Shown: positions 23,994 through 32,447 of the stretch, piece after piece
Numbering within the stretch: the stretch's first letter is position 1
Layout: each line of letters starts with the position of its first letter
Origin: Clostridiales bacterium
GTDB taxonomy: Bacteria > Bacillota > Clostridia > Oscillospirales > Oscillospiraceae
Reading direction: 5' to 3'
Assembly: GCA_021202775.1 (NCBI GenBank)
Contig: JAJQCJ010000003.1
Span: 1 to 55,589, forward strand
Length of the DNA: 55,589 nt
The notes under the pieces: model-generated
Told to the model about the DNA's origin: nothing
Databases searched by the model: none
The model's input: only the letters and a program-made list of their open reading frames with translations
Position numbers and translations under genes: made by a program

Positions 23994-25017
23994 CGGAAGG
24001 CCACGTTTCCGGTTGGCGCAGTTCCGCTGGATTTTCGCGGTGGACAGCATCGTTGTGATTGGCGCAGTGATGGCCTACGGCGCAGTTGCACGCTATTGGC
24101 TTGGCATGACGGAGGCTGACGCACTCTCCATGGTGGCGATCATCCCGCTGATGGTTCTGGTGGTGAGCCTGAGCACCGCCGTCATTCTGCACTCCATCCG
24201 CCGCAAAATGGGCGTCCTGCTGGACGGCATTCAGGCAGTGTCAGCGGGAGATTTGGATGTAACATTGGACTGCAAAAACGCCGGGGAATATACCGCCATC
24301 TATCAAGGGTTCAATCGCATGACCGCCGAGCTGAAAAGGACGAAGCAGGAAATGCAGAGCTTTGTCAACGAGTTCTCCCACGAGTTCAAAACGCCCATCA
24401 CCTCCATTTCCGGATTCTCCCAATATCTGCTGGACACAGGGGAGGGCATCGAAAGCCCGGAGCGGATGCAGTATTTGCAGGTGATTTCGGAGGAGTCGCT
24501 GCGGCTGTCCAACCTGGCCCAGAATACGCTGCTGCTGTCAAAGGTGGAGGCCTGCGAAATCATCACGGAGAAGGAGCGCTACGACCTGTCCGAGCAGCTC
24601 CGACACTGCGCCATTATGCTGCTGCCCAAGCTGGAGCAGAAGGACATTGCCCTTGAGATGGAGATTGACGGTCTCTCCTACACGGGCAACGCCGAGCTGA
24701 TGGAACAGGTATGGCTCAACCTGCTGAATAACGCCGTCAAATTCACTCCGGAACACGGCAGGATTCAAGTTACCGGCAGACAGACGGCAGAGGAACTTGT
24801 CCTCGCCTTCTCCGACAGCGGCGTGGGAATGGATGAAGAGACGGCCTCCCACATCTTTGAAAAGTACTATCAGCATGACACGATTTCCGCCGTCCGCGGG
24901 AACGGTATTGGCCTCTCCATCGTGGCCCGCATCGTGGCCCTTTGCGGCGGCACGGTTCAGGTACAGAGCGCCCCCGGCGAGGGCAGCACCTTCACTGTCC
25001 GCCTGCCGCTGGCATAG
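23983..25017 (+). CDS. Sensor histidine kinase (HAMP, HisKA, HATPase_c)
   Basis: FVNEFSHEFKTPITSISGF; NLLNNAVKFTPE; DSGVGMDEE; GNGIGLSIVARIV. Confidence 0.95.
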   Translation: MKRNGRPRFRLAQFRWIFAVDSIVVIGAVMAYGAVARYWLGMTEADALSMVAIIPLMVLVVSLSTAVILHSIRRKMGVLLDGIQAVSAGDLDVTLDCKNAGEYTAIYQGFNRMTAELKRTKQEMQSFVNEFSHEFKTPITSISGFSQYLLDTGEGIESPERMQYLQVISEESLRLSNLAQNTLLLSKVEACEIITEKERYDLSEQLRHCAIMLLPKLEQKDIALEMEIDGLSYTGNAELMEQVWLNLLNNAVKFTPEHGRIQVTGRQTAEELVLAFSDSGVGMDEETASHIFEKYYQHDTISAVRGNGIGLSIVARIVALCGGTVQVQSAPGEGSTFTVRLPLA

Positions 25018-25154
25018 GGGGCAGCGCCTCAAATTTTTTCGCTGTTCACAATTCCTTCCGCCCTTTTTTACCTTCCTGCAACCTTCCAGCCGTAACATAA
25101 AATCGTTCCGAGGGGAAAGCCCCAGGGAACGATTTTATGCGTGAAGGAGACAGC

Positions 25155-26177
25155 ATGATGAATACAATGTATCTTTTGACCGGTGCGGCCGGTTTTCTGG
25201 GCAGCCATATCTGCGATGTGCTTTTGGAGCGGGGCGAACAGGTCCGGGCGCTGGTGCTGCCCGGCGACAAGTCCGTGAAATATGTCCCTTCCTCCGTGGA
25301 AATTATCGAGGGCAACCTCTGCGATATGACCTCCCTGGACGCGTTCTTCACCGTCCCGGTGGGGACGCAGACCATCGTCATCCACTGCGCCAGCATGGTG
25401 ACCACCAACGCGGATTTCAGCCAGAAGCTGCTGGACATCAACGTGGGCGGCACGAAGAACATGATCGAGCAGTGCCTGAACCATCCGGAGTGTCAGAAGA
25501 TGGTCTACGTCAGTTCCACCGGCGCCATCCCGGAGCTGCCCAAGGGCCAGAAAATCAAGGAGGTAGACCGGTTCGACGCGGAGAGCGACCGGGTCGTGGG
25601 CTGGTACAGCAAATCCAAGGCGATGGCGACCCAGGCCGTGCTGGACGCCGTGCGGGAGCGGGGCCTGAACGCCTGCGTGGTGCATCCCAGCGGCATCCTC
25701 GGCCCCAAGGACTACGCGGTAGGCGAGACTACCGGTACGGTGATCAAAATCATGAACGGCGAGATGCCCATCGGCATGGGCGGCTCCTTCAACCTCTGCG
25801 ACGTGCGGGACCTGGCGGACGGCTGTGTCAGCGCTGCGGATAAGGGACGGTGCGGCGAGTGTTACATTCTCGGAAACAAGGAGGTCACCATGAAGGAGAT
25901 GTGCCATCTGCTCCACGACGCCAGCGGCTGCAAGACGCCCTATTTCTACGTTCCCCTGGGTATGGCCTACAAGCTGGCGGAGCAGATGGAGAAGAAGGCG
26001 GAAAAGACCGGCGAGAAGCCGCTGATGACCAATTTCGCCGTCTACAACCTGGCGAGAAACAACCAGTTCGACTACTCCAAGGCCGAGCGGGAGCTGGGCT
26101 ATCACACCCGACCCTATGCGGACACCCTGCGGGACGAGGCCCAGTGGCTTGCCGCAGGCGGATATCTTGCGTCGTAA
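25155..26177 (+). CDS. NAD-dependent epimerase/dehydratase (extended SDR)
   Basis: LLTGAAGFLGSHICDVLLERGEQVRALVLPGD; YVSSTGAIPE; YSKSKAMA. Confidence 0.9.
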   Translation: MMNTMYLLTGAAGFLGSHICDVLLERGEQVRALVLPGDKSVKYVPSSVEIIEGNLCDMTSLDAFFTVPVGTQTIVIHCASMVTTNADFSQKLLDINVGGTKNMIEQCLNHPECQKMVYVSSTGAIPELPKGQKIKEVDRFDAESDRVVGWYSKSKAMATQAVLDAVRERGLNACVVHPSGILGPKDYAVGETTGTVIKIMNGEMPIGMGGSFNLCDVRDLADGCVSAADKGRCGECYILGNKEVTMKEMCHLLHDASGCKTPYFYVPLGMAYKLAEQMEKKAEKTGEKPLMTNFAVYNLARNNQFDYSKAERELGYHTRPYADTLRDEAQWLAAGGYLAS

Positions 26178-26299
26178 GTCAGGCCGCAAATCAGGCTGCA
26201 ATCACGTCTCACACAGAAAGGAGAACGTTCCAGCATGAATGACAGCATTACGATTGAAAAAGGCGTCAGCCTGATGTTCGGAAAGGAAGGTACGGCGCA

Positions 26300-27130
26300 A
26301 TGAGCGATGTCTGCGTTATTACCGGCGGGGGCAGCGGCATGGGTCTGGCCGCCGCAAAATTCCTGCCGAAGGAAAAGCGCATCGTGGTATCCGGGCGCAC
26401 AGAGTCCAAGCTGCAAAAGGCGGCAGCTGAATTGCAGGAACTGGGTTATACGGCATACGCAAAGACCTGCGACACCTCGAACCGGGAGAGCGTCCGGGCG
26501 CTGGCGGCCTACGCGGCCTCCCTGGGCAGGGTGACAAACGTCATTCACGCGGCGGGCGTTTCCCCCGGCATGGCGCAGGCGGAGGCCATTGTCCGAATCA
26601 ACGCCCTGGGCACCGTCTATGTGAATCAGGAGTTCGCCGCCGTCATGCAGGCGGGCAGCGTGATTGTGGACGTATCCTCCAACTCGGCGTATGCGCTGCC
26701 CGGATTCCTCACCAGCGAAAGGATCTACCGCCTGGCCGATACGAACGAGGCCCTGTTCGTGAAGAAGCTGCTCCGGCTCCCCGGCGTGATGAAGGACGGG
26801 TACCGGCGCAGCGGGCTGACCTATGCCCTGTCCAAAAACTTCGCCGTCTGGTACGCTCAGAAGTCCGCTTTTGAATATGGCAAACGGGGGATTCGCGTGG
26901 TCTCCATCAGCCCCGGACTGGTTTCCACCGATATGGGCAACCTGGAGGCGGAGGAAGGGGGCAGTATGCTCGCCTTCGCCTGTGAACAGCGCATGGGCAA
27001 ACCGGAGGAGTTGGGCTACGCCATCGCCACCCTGGCCGACGAGCGGAACGGCTACCTGGCGGGCGTGGATGTCCTGTGCGACGGCGGCAGCACGAATGGA
27101 AAGCGGTTCAGGAAAAGTGTGCGAAATTGA
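26300..27130 (+). CDS. SDR family oxidoreductase
   Basis: CVITGGGSGMGLAAAKFLP; NVIHAAGVSPGMA; YALSKNFAVWYAQ; YLAGVDVLCDGGS. Confidence 0.9.
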   Translation: MSDVCVITGGGSGMGLAAAKFLPKEKRIVVSGRTESKLQKAAAELQELGYTAYAKTCDTSNRESVRALAAYAASLGRVTNVIHAAGVSPGMAQAEAIVRINALGTVYVNQEFAAVMQAGSVIVDVSSNSAYALPGFLTSERIYRLADTNEALFVKKLLRLPGVMKDGYRRSGLTYALSKNFAVWYAQKSAFEYGKRGIRVVSISPGLVSTDMGNLEAEEGGSMLAFACEQRMGKPEELGYAIATLADERNGYLAGVDVLCDGGSTNGKRFRKSVRN

Positions 27131-27288
27131 TCGTATTAACAAATCCGATTCCTCAATATAACTCCGCTACCCTGGTCGCAGCCAGTAAGATGCTGGACGT
27201 TCTTCTGGAACAGCAGAAATTGCTCTCTACAGAACAAGAGTAACAGCAAACTGGTGCAAATAGATGCTCAGCATTTCATAAACGATAA

Positions 27289-27334
27289 ATTCCGGCAGGA
27301 AAGGACGAAGATTTCATCCACTTCCTGCCGGAAT
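27289..27334. terminator. Hairpin terminator overlapping the 3' end of the GAF/BTAD regulator gene
   Basis: ATTCCGGCAGGAA (27289-27301) and TTCCTGCCGGAAT (27322-27334), 13-bp perfect stem. Confidence 0.6.
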
Positions 27335-28732
27335 CCTTTTGCTCAAATTGTGCATCCATGGTGGCAGTATATCACTTTTTCGCATAACTACCTCGATTTC
27401 CTGCCCCAGCGCAGCGACCTCCGCATTGCTTAATTGCTTGCTGTATGACCGCAGCACCTGCCTGGCTGTCCGAAGCTCTCCCAGCTTTATGTACGCCCGC
27501 AGCATATAAATAATCAGCTCCGATTCCTCATGGTACAGGATAGACATATCCTCTCCCATATTCAGCAGTTCCTCGTACCGCTTTTCCTGGTAAAGAAGCT
27601 CGATGCACTTCATCTGCATATCGAACCGCTTTCGCTTGTATCCGGCAATGATGAGTTCGATGCCCGGCGTATCTGCCTGTGACGGTAGCAGCGTCCCCGG
27701 GTAGTCATTGATGGCATGGAGCAGTAAATCGATCTTTTCTGTGGTATTCTGTTCAGCCATTGCTTTTTGGAAAAGGCAGAGCACCTCCTCATAGTCCGTC
27801 GTGACCTTATATTTTGACGATATGCCATAGAGGGAGTTTTCGTATACGATCAGGTCATCCTCCGGAAAGAACTGCCGCATCGTTGCTCGGACAGAGTTGC
27901 AGATATTGGTCAGGGCTTTCCTTGCATTATCCGGCTGTGTGTCAGCCTCCCACATCGCCATACACATATCTTCGCTGGAAAAGCCCCGTGCCTTTTTCAG
28001 CAGCAAGTATGATATAAATTTCAGGTCACGGGGCTTGAAGGTTGTTTCGGTCAATACACCGTTCTTGCTATGTATCTCCAGCCCATCAAGTAATTTCACA
28101 TAGACCTCTTGGTCAGAGAGGGTTTCAGCCATGTGAGCCTGGCACTTCAACTGCTCCATCAGGCTCTTTTCGTTAATCTCCGCAACGATCACATAAGACA
28201 AAACTTGTAACAGGTCACAGTTATTCTCGTACCGACGGGGATTGACCACTGCCACAAGCCCTGTGTTGCGCTTTTTATAGGGAACAGCCAGGAAGGAATG
28301 GATTCCGGCCTGCTGCAAGCGTTTATTTTCTATCAAATCAGCCGGGAATACTGTTTCAATACTTTGAGCGACTACGGTGCGGTTATCCCGAATTGCCTGA
28401 AGAAACATAGGATACCGCTCCAGATAGATGGGATCATCACCGCAGACCGGTGGAAAACCTCGCCGGGTCTTTTCCCACATTACGCCGCCCGCTATTTGGA
28501 GGTTCACATCTGTATTGGCTACAATAACGCTGTCCGCATCGTAGAACTTCCGGGTTGTTACCATCGCATCTTCCCGTATCTCATCATAATCATATCCGCC
28601 CCGGAGACGGGATTCCAGCGCAGACACAGTTGCCCTGTAATCAGCGTCATGGATCAGCCTGTTCCGCAGACCTTCATCCATGTCTATTCCCTTTAAGATT
28701 TTCTCCAATCCGCCTATGGTCTGTTCACTCAT
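27314..28732 (-). CDS. Transcriptional regulator with N-terminal GAF-like domain, winged-helix and BTAD-like repeats
   Basis: GAF-like IHSFLAVPYKKRNTGLVAVVNPR; wHTH TTFKPRDLKFISYLLLKKARGFSSEDMCMAMWE...NARKALTNICNSVRATMR; BTAD-like helical C-terminus. Confidence 0.7.
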   Translation of the reverse strand: MSEQTIGGLEKILKGIDMDEGLRNRLIHDADYRATVSALESRLRGGYDYDEIREDAMVTTRKFYDADSVIVANTDVNLQIAGGVMWEKTRRGFPPVCGDDPIYLERYPMFLQAIRDNRTVVAQSIETVFPADLIENKRLQQAGIHSFLAVPYKKRNTGLVAVVNPRRYENNCDLLQVLSYVIVAEINEKSLMEQLKCQAHMAETLSDQEVYVKLLDGLEIHSKNGVLTETTFKPRDLKFISYLLLKKARGFSSEDMCMAMWEADTQPDNARKALTNICNSVRATMRQFFPEDDLIVYENSLYGISSKYKVTTDYEEVLCLFQKAMAEQNTTEKIDLLLHAINDYPGTLLPSQADTPGIELIIAGYKRKRFDMQMKCIELLYQEKRYEELLNMGEDMSILYHEESELIIYMLRAYIKLGELRTARQVLRSYSKQLSNAEVAALGQEIEVVMRKSDILPPWMHNLSKRIPAGSG

Positions 28733-28772
28733 AGCTGCGCCTTCTCTCGTTCAAACGGTGTATGTAAGTTTG

Positions 28773-29038
28773 TCAGTCGTCCCTGGCGGGAGGCAGAGTG
28801 CTGTTTAGTATATCTCCTGCACTAACGCCAAGGGCGTCTGCGATTTTGAATAAAACATCAACACTGAAAGATTGAGCGTAATTGGGTGCTTCAATCGCAC
28901 TGAGATGGGAACGGCTGATGCCTGCCTTTTCTGCCAACTGATCCTGGCTCAAGCCTTGTTTTTTTTGCGCAAAGCTGCAATGATGATGCCAATCTCAATA
29001 AACCTGTCCCGATTCTGCGGATTAAGCTCTTGTTTCAT
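28773..29038 (-). pseudogene. XRE-family HTH regulator, frameshifted at an A8 run
   Basis: MKQELNPQNRDRFIEIGIIIAALRKK / (frameshift) / GLSQDQLAEKAGISRSHLSAIEAPNYAQSFSVDVLFKIADALGVSAGDILNSTLPPARDD; not listed in the ORF track. Confidence 0.8.
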
Positions 29039-29271
29039 CAGGTGTCTCCTCCTTTCGGCTGCTGATAACATAATTATAGAGCCTTATGCGGCGGTTTTCA
29101 GCACGTTAAAGTGGGCATCTGCACAACATATAAGACATTGCGGAAATAGTAGAGCGAAAGGGGGCGAGCATATGTGCATTGCTGAAATCGGGTATAGTAT
29201 CGTAAGTAGGATGTTGAAGGGATATTTTGCGTCACCGCTGAAGATGAATTCCAGTCTCAAAATGGTGCTTT

Positions 29272-29347
29272 TTTGAGGTTCCTAACATTCCAGAAATGAT
29301 GCTACTTTGAGGACGTTAAACATTCCAAAATCAGGAGCGTTTTGAGG
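29272..29347. repeat. Imperfect ~35-bp tandem repeats (iteron-like)
   Basis: TTTGAGG at 29272, 29306 and 29341; AACATTCCA at 29284 and 29319 (34-35 bp spacing). Confidence 0.55.
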
Positions 29348-29493
29348 CTCAAAAAGCTCTCAAAAATATACTTTAATTTTCCACATGGAATGCCAGGCAG
29401 GAGGAAAACGCCTGATATAATAGTCTCAGAGAGAGCCATTCGACAACACCAACCCTATTCACCTTTGAAGAGAGTAATGAGGAGGAGACCATT

Positions 29494-29709
29494 GTGCAAA
29501 TAACAAATCTGACTTCAATCCATTGTCCCCTGTGTATGGCCACCCTTGTGGAAGGCCAGGACATCCGCTTTTGTCATCTACAGTGCCGAAAGTGTAAACG
29601 GTACTGGGGCATCTCCGTGATAGATGGCTGTATCTGGATGCAGCATAACTGCGGTGAGGAGAGATTTTCAGCCGCCACTGTTATCGGCGAGATTCAAATC
29701 CCCAACTAA
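29494..29709 (+). CDS. Small zinc-ribbon protein of unknown function
   Basis: GTG start after GAGGAGGA RBS; IHCPLCMATL...LQCRKCKRYWG Cys pairs. Confidence 0.6.
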   Translation: MQITNLTSIHCPLCMATLVEGQDIRFCHLQCRKCKRYWGISVIDGCIWMQHNCGEERFSAATVIGEIQIPN

Positions 29710-29834
29710 AGGATAAAAACAGAATACATTGAGACAAACTGCTAAAGGCGCAGCACTGGGAGGATGCCCTTATGTGCGTGGAAGCAGGAGTCAAAAGTTT
29801 GTAATGGTTCTGTACCGGTAGAGAAGGCCGGAGG

Positions 29835-29892
29835 AGAGCGGCAGACGGAAGCAATCCCTTAGGGATATTGCGTCCATCTGCCGCTCTTTTTT
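29835..29892 (+). terminator. Strong intrinsic terminator, possibly an attenuator
   Basis: AGAGCGGCAGA...TCTGCCGCTCT followed by TTTTTT; inner GCAAT/ATTGC and GACG/CGTC pairs. Confidence 0.75.
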
Positions 29893-30020
29893 GCTTCAGA
29901 GGAATTGCTTCCGTCGGAAACGGAGGAAGCAATGGGACGGCACTGGGAGCCGTATACGGCAAAGTATCCGTAACCGCTGAGTTTTGAATGTTCCAACAGA
30001 TTCAAGATTCGGAGGTAACG

Positions 30021-30314
30021 ATGTACTACAACACAAAAGAATGCGGTGAACGCATTTTATGGCTACGGCGCAATGCCGGCTATTCGCAAAATGAGCTGGC
30101 GCAAAAGCTGAATATCAGCCTGGATCATTATCGTGCTGTGGAGACAGGGCGGCACGGCTGCTCCATTGACCTGCTGGTCGATCTGGCTACTGTCTTTGAT
30201 GTATCCCTGGATTACTTAGTGCTGGGGAGAAAGCTCCACCCGGACAGCAGATGTATCAAGGACAAGCTGTTAGAGCTGGAGGATGCGCTGGCAGAGCTGC
30301 GCTGCTCTCTGTAG
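30021..30314 (+). CDS. XRE-family HTH transcriptional regulator
   Basis: GERILWLRRNAGYSQNELAQKLNISLDHYRAVETGRHGCSIDLLVDLATVFDVSLDYLVLG; RBS GGAGG before ATG. Confidence 0.85.
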   Translation: MYYNTKECGERILWLRRNAGYSQNELAQKLNISLDHYRAVETGRHGCSIDLLVDLATVFDVSLDYLVLGRKLHPDSRCIKDKLLELEDALAELRCSL

Positions 30315-30561
30315 CGGGGTGGGCGTGAGACGACCATTTTGGGCGTACCACGCACTCTGAAAGCCAGACCAAATCCGCTACAATTTACTTACAGCCAAGG
30401 CAACAAGGCTGCACGAAATTTAAAAACCGAATACCATTCATCAGGTACATTACCGTGAGACGAGCCACTCGGACGGTGCGCCACGACTTCGTCGAAGCAA
30501 GCTCCGTATTGTTCGCTTCCCCGCAAGCGGGAAAGCTCATTCACTACGCTGCTTCTCCTTT

Positions 30562-30589
30562 CCCACAGAAGCAAGTTTGCTTCTGTGGG
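30562..30589. repeat. Perfect inverted repeat in non-coding leader
   Basis: CCCACAGAAGCAA-GT-TTGCTTCTGTGGG (13-bp arms). Confidence 0.8.
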
Positions 30590-30897
30590 TACCCAAGGCG
30601 AACGAGCGATTTTTGCCAGCCCCAAAATGCCGGACTGCATCCGGTACGGCGACGAACTCTCACAGGGATAATGATACTTCTGTAATTCGCAGCCCGGCCA
30701 TAAAGAAGGCGGGGAGGTTAGATGCCTATGGAGCGGCCTCGCAAGCCGCCGCCTGATGATTTCCCAATTCTCTCAGGGGCGTCGAGGACAAATGTGGGAG
30801 AGAACCGCTTTAAGATTTTATGGGAGCCGGTATCAGGAAGTGTTTCTTCCTGGGTATCGGTTCCCTTGAACATATCCAGAGGAAGGAGCATCTGCAC

Positions 30898-31536
30898 ATG
30901 GATCAAGATTTCAAGCAGTACCATCGGGGCGACATCTATTTCGCCAACTTAGGCCCCCACTACGGCAGTGAGCAGGGCGGCACCCGCCCTGTGCTGATCG
31001 TACAGAACGATATGGGGAACAATTATTCCCCCACACTGATCGTGGCTGCCGCCACGAAACGCACTGACAAGAAGCCCTATCTCCCCACCCATGTGGTGCT
31101 GAACCACATCCCGGGGATGGATTTCGATGGCGACTCTCTTTTTATGCTGGAGCAGCTTTACACCATCGACAAGCACCGTCTCCGGAGCTATGCCGGCCAT
31201 CTGACCGCAGAACAGCTCCAGCGGGTCAACGTGGGGCTTGCCGCCAGCCTGGGGCTGGATGACCGCAACGACAACGCCGTGCGGATTCCGTCTCCACGGA
31301 AGAAAAAGCATTCGCCGCCGCCCATTGATTCCTCTCTGCTGCACTGCCTTTGCCCAGTGTGCCGGAACAAATTTTTTGACAGCCGACAGCATTACATCCT
31401 CCGGGCGGACAGGACGCAGAAGGAAAAGGATGTCTGCACCTACTGCCAGACCCGCATGGGTTACGACTACTACGTCATCCCCTATGTGTGGGAGGACAGT
31501 CCGAATCTTTCGGGCAAGGCGGTGAACGCAAAGTGA
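30898..31536 (+). CDS. PemK/MazF-family toxin-like protein with C-terminal zinc-ribbon extension
   Basis: RGDIYFANLGPHYGSEQGGTRPVLIVQND...TLIVAAATKR (MazF core); extension CPVCRNKFF...CTYCQTRMGYDYYV. Confidence 0.85.
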   Translation: MDQDFKQYHRGDIYFANLGPHYGSEQGGTRPVLIVQNDMGNNYSPTLIVAAATKRTDKKPYLPTHVVLNHIPGMDFDGDSLFMLEQLYTIDKHRLRSYAGHLTAEQLQRVNVGLAASLGLDDRNDNAVRIPSPRKKKHSPPPIDSSLLHCLCPVCRNKFFDSRQHYILRADRTQKEKDVCTYCQTRMGYDYYVIPYVWEDSPNLSGKAVNAK

Positions 31537-32447
31537 GCATTGACTTAAAAATCGACCCGGAGTTCGCCAGCCGCATCCCACCGCTGACCGCAGAGGAGTA
31601 CCAGCAGCTGGAACAGAACATTCTGGAGGAAGGGGCGATCATCAGTCCCCTGATCGTCTGGAATGGTGTGATCGTGGACGGACACAACCGATTTCGGATT
31701 CTCCAGAAGCACCCGGGAATTCGCTACACCACCTATGAGAAGGATTTCCCCAGCCATGACGCAGCGACAGCGTGGATTTGCAGAAATCAGCTTGGCCGAC
31801 GCAACCTGACCCCGGAACAGAAAAAGTACCTGATGGGCAGACAGTATGAATCCGAGAAGGAGAGCAATCAATTCCGTGGGAACCGCTACACTTTAGCTAG
31901 TGAAAGTAGCACTGGACAAAATGTCCAGTGCAAGAAATCAGAGTGGACAGCAGAACGAATTGCCAGAGAAAACCATACAAACGAGAAGTTTATCCGTCGA
32001 GCCGGAAAATACGCCAACGGTATAGACGCCGCAGACGAGGTGGAACCTGGCATTCGTCAGGAGATTTTCTCCGGGGAGATATGTCCCATCGATGCAGCTG
32101 TCCAGGCAGTAGCTCAGGCTCCCCCTGAGGAACGCCCTGCTCTGGCCAGGCGGCTCCGTGACCCGGACGTGCAGCGGCGCAGAAAGCGCCAGCCCAAGAC
32201 AGAAGAAGAACGACTGATCGAGCAGATTTCCGCAGATATGGAAGCACCGAAAGGTAGCGTAACAGAGGACAATATGCTGGACACGCTCCACGGCGTGACC
32301 AACACCATGATTCGGGGCTGTGAGCGGTGCTTCGGTTTGTTCCCCACGCTGCTTTCAGAGCCGATCTACCGGGCAAGGGTCATGGAAATTATGCAGGAAC
32401 CGAAAGACTACATTCTAAATTTGGAAAATGGAGGACAAATGCAGTGA
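31533..32447 (+). CDS. ParB N-terminal-domain-like protein
   Basis: EEGAIISPLIVWNGVIVDGHNRFRILQKH; NQLGRRNLTPEQKKYLMGRQYESEK; GTG start overlaps the mazF stop (GTGA). Confidence 0.8.
   Translation: MSIDLKIDPEFASRIPPLTAEEYQQLEQNILEEGAIISPLIVWNGVIVDGHNRFRILQKHPGIRYTTYEKDFPSHDAATAWICRNQLGRRNLTPEQKKYLMGRQYESEKESNQFRGNRYTLASESSTGQNVQCKKSEWTAERIARENHTNEKFIRRAGKYANGIDAADEVEPGIRQEIFSGEICPIDAAVQAVAQAPPEERPALARRLRDPDVQRRRKRQPKTEEERLIEQISADMEAPKGSVTEDNMLDTLHGVTNTMIRGCERCFGLFPTLLSEPIYRARVMEIMQEPKDYILNLENGGQMQ

Noticed and set aside
29710-29830. Possible riboswitch aptamer upstream of the 29835 terminator
   Set aside because: No cobalamin, c-di-GMP, SAM or other consensus core could be recognised; kept only as an attenuator-like observation
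29946-29980. GAGCCGTATACGGCAAAGTATCCGTAACCG resembling group II intron domain V
   Set aside because: The 3' half does not pair as domain V requires, and no intron-encoded reverse transcriptase is present
30722-30952. 76-aa ORF upstream of mazF as a candidate antitoxin
   Set aside because: Out-of-frame overlap with the toxin start, no antitoxin-like DNA-binding motif, Pro/Ser-rich composition
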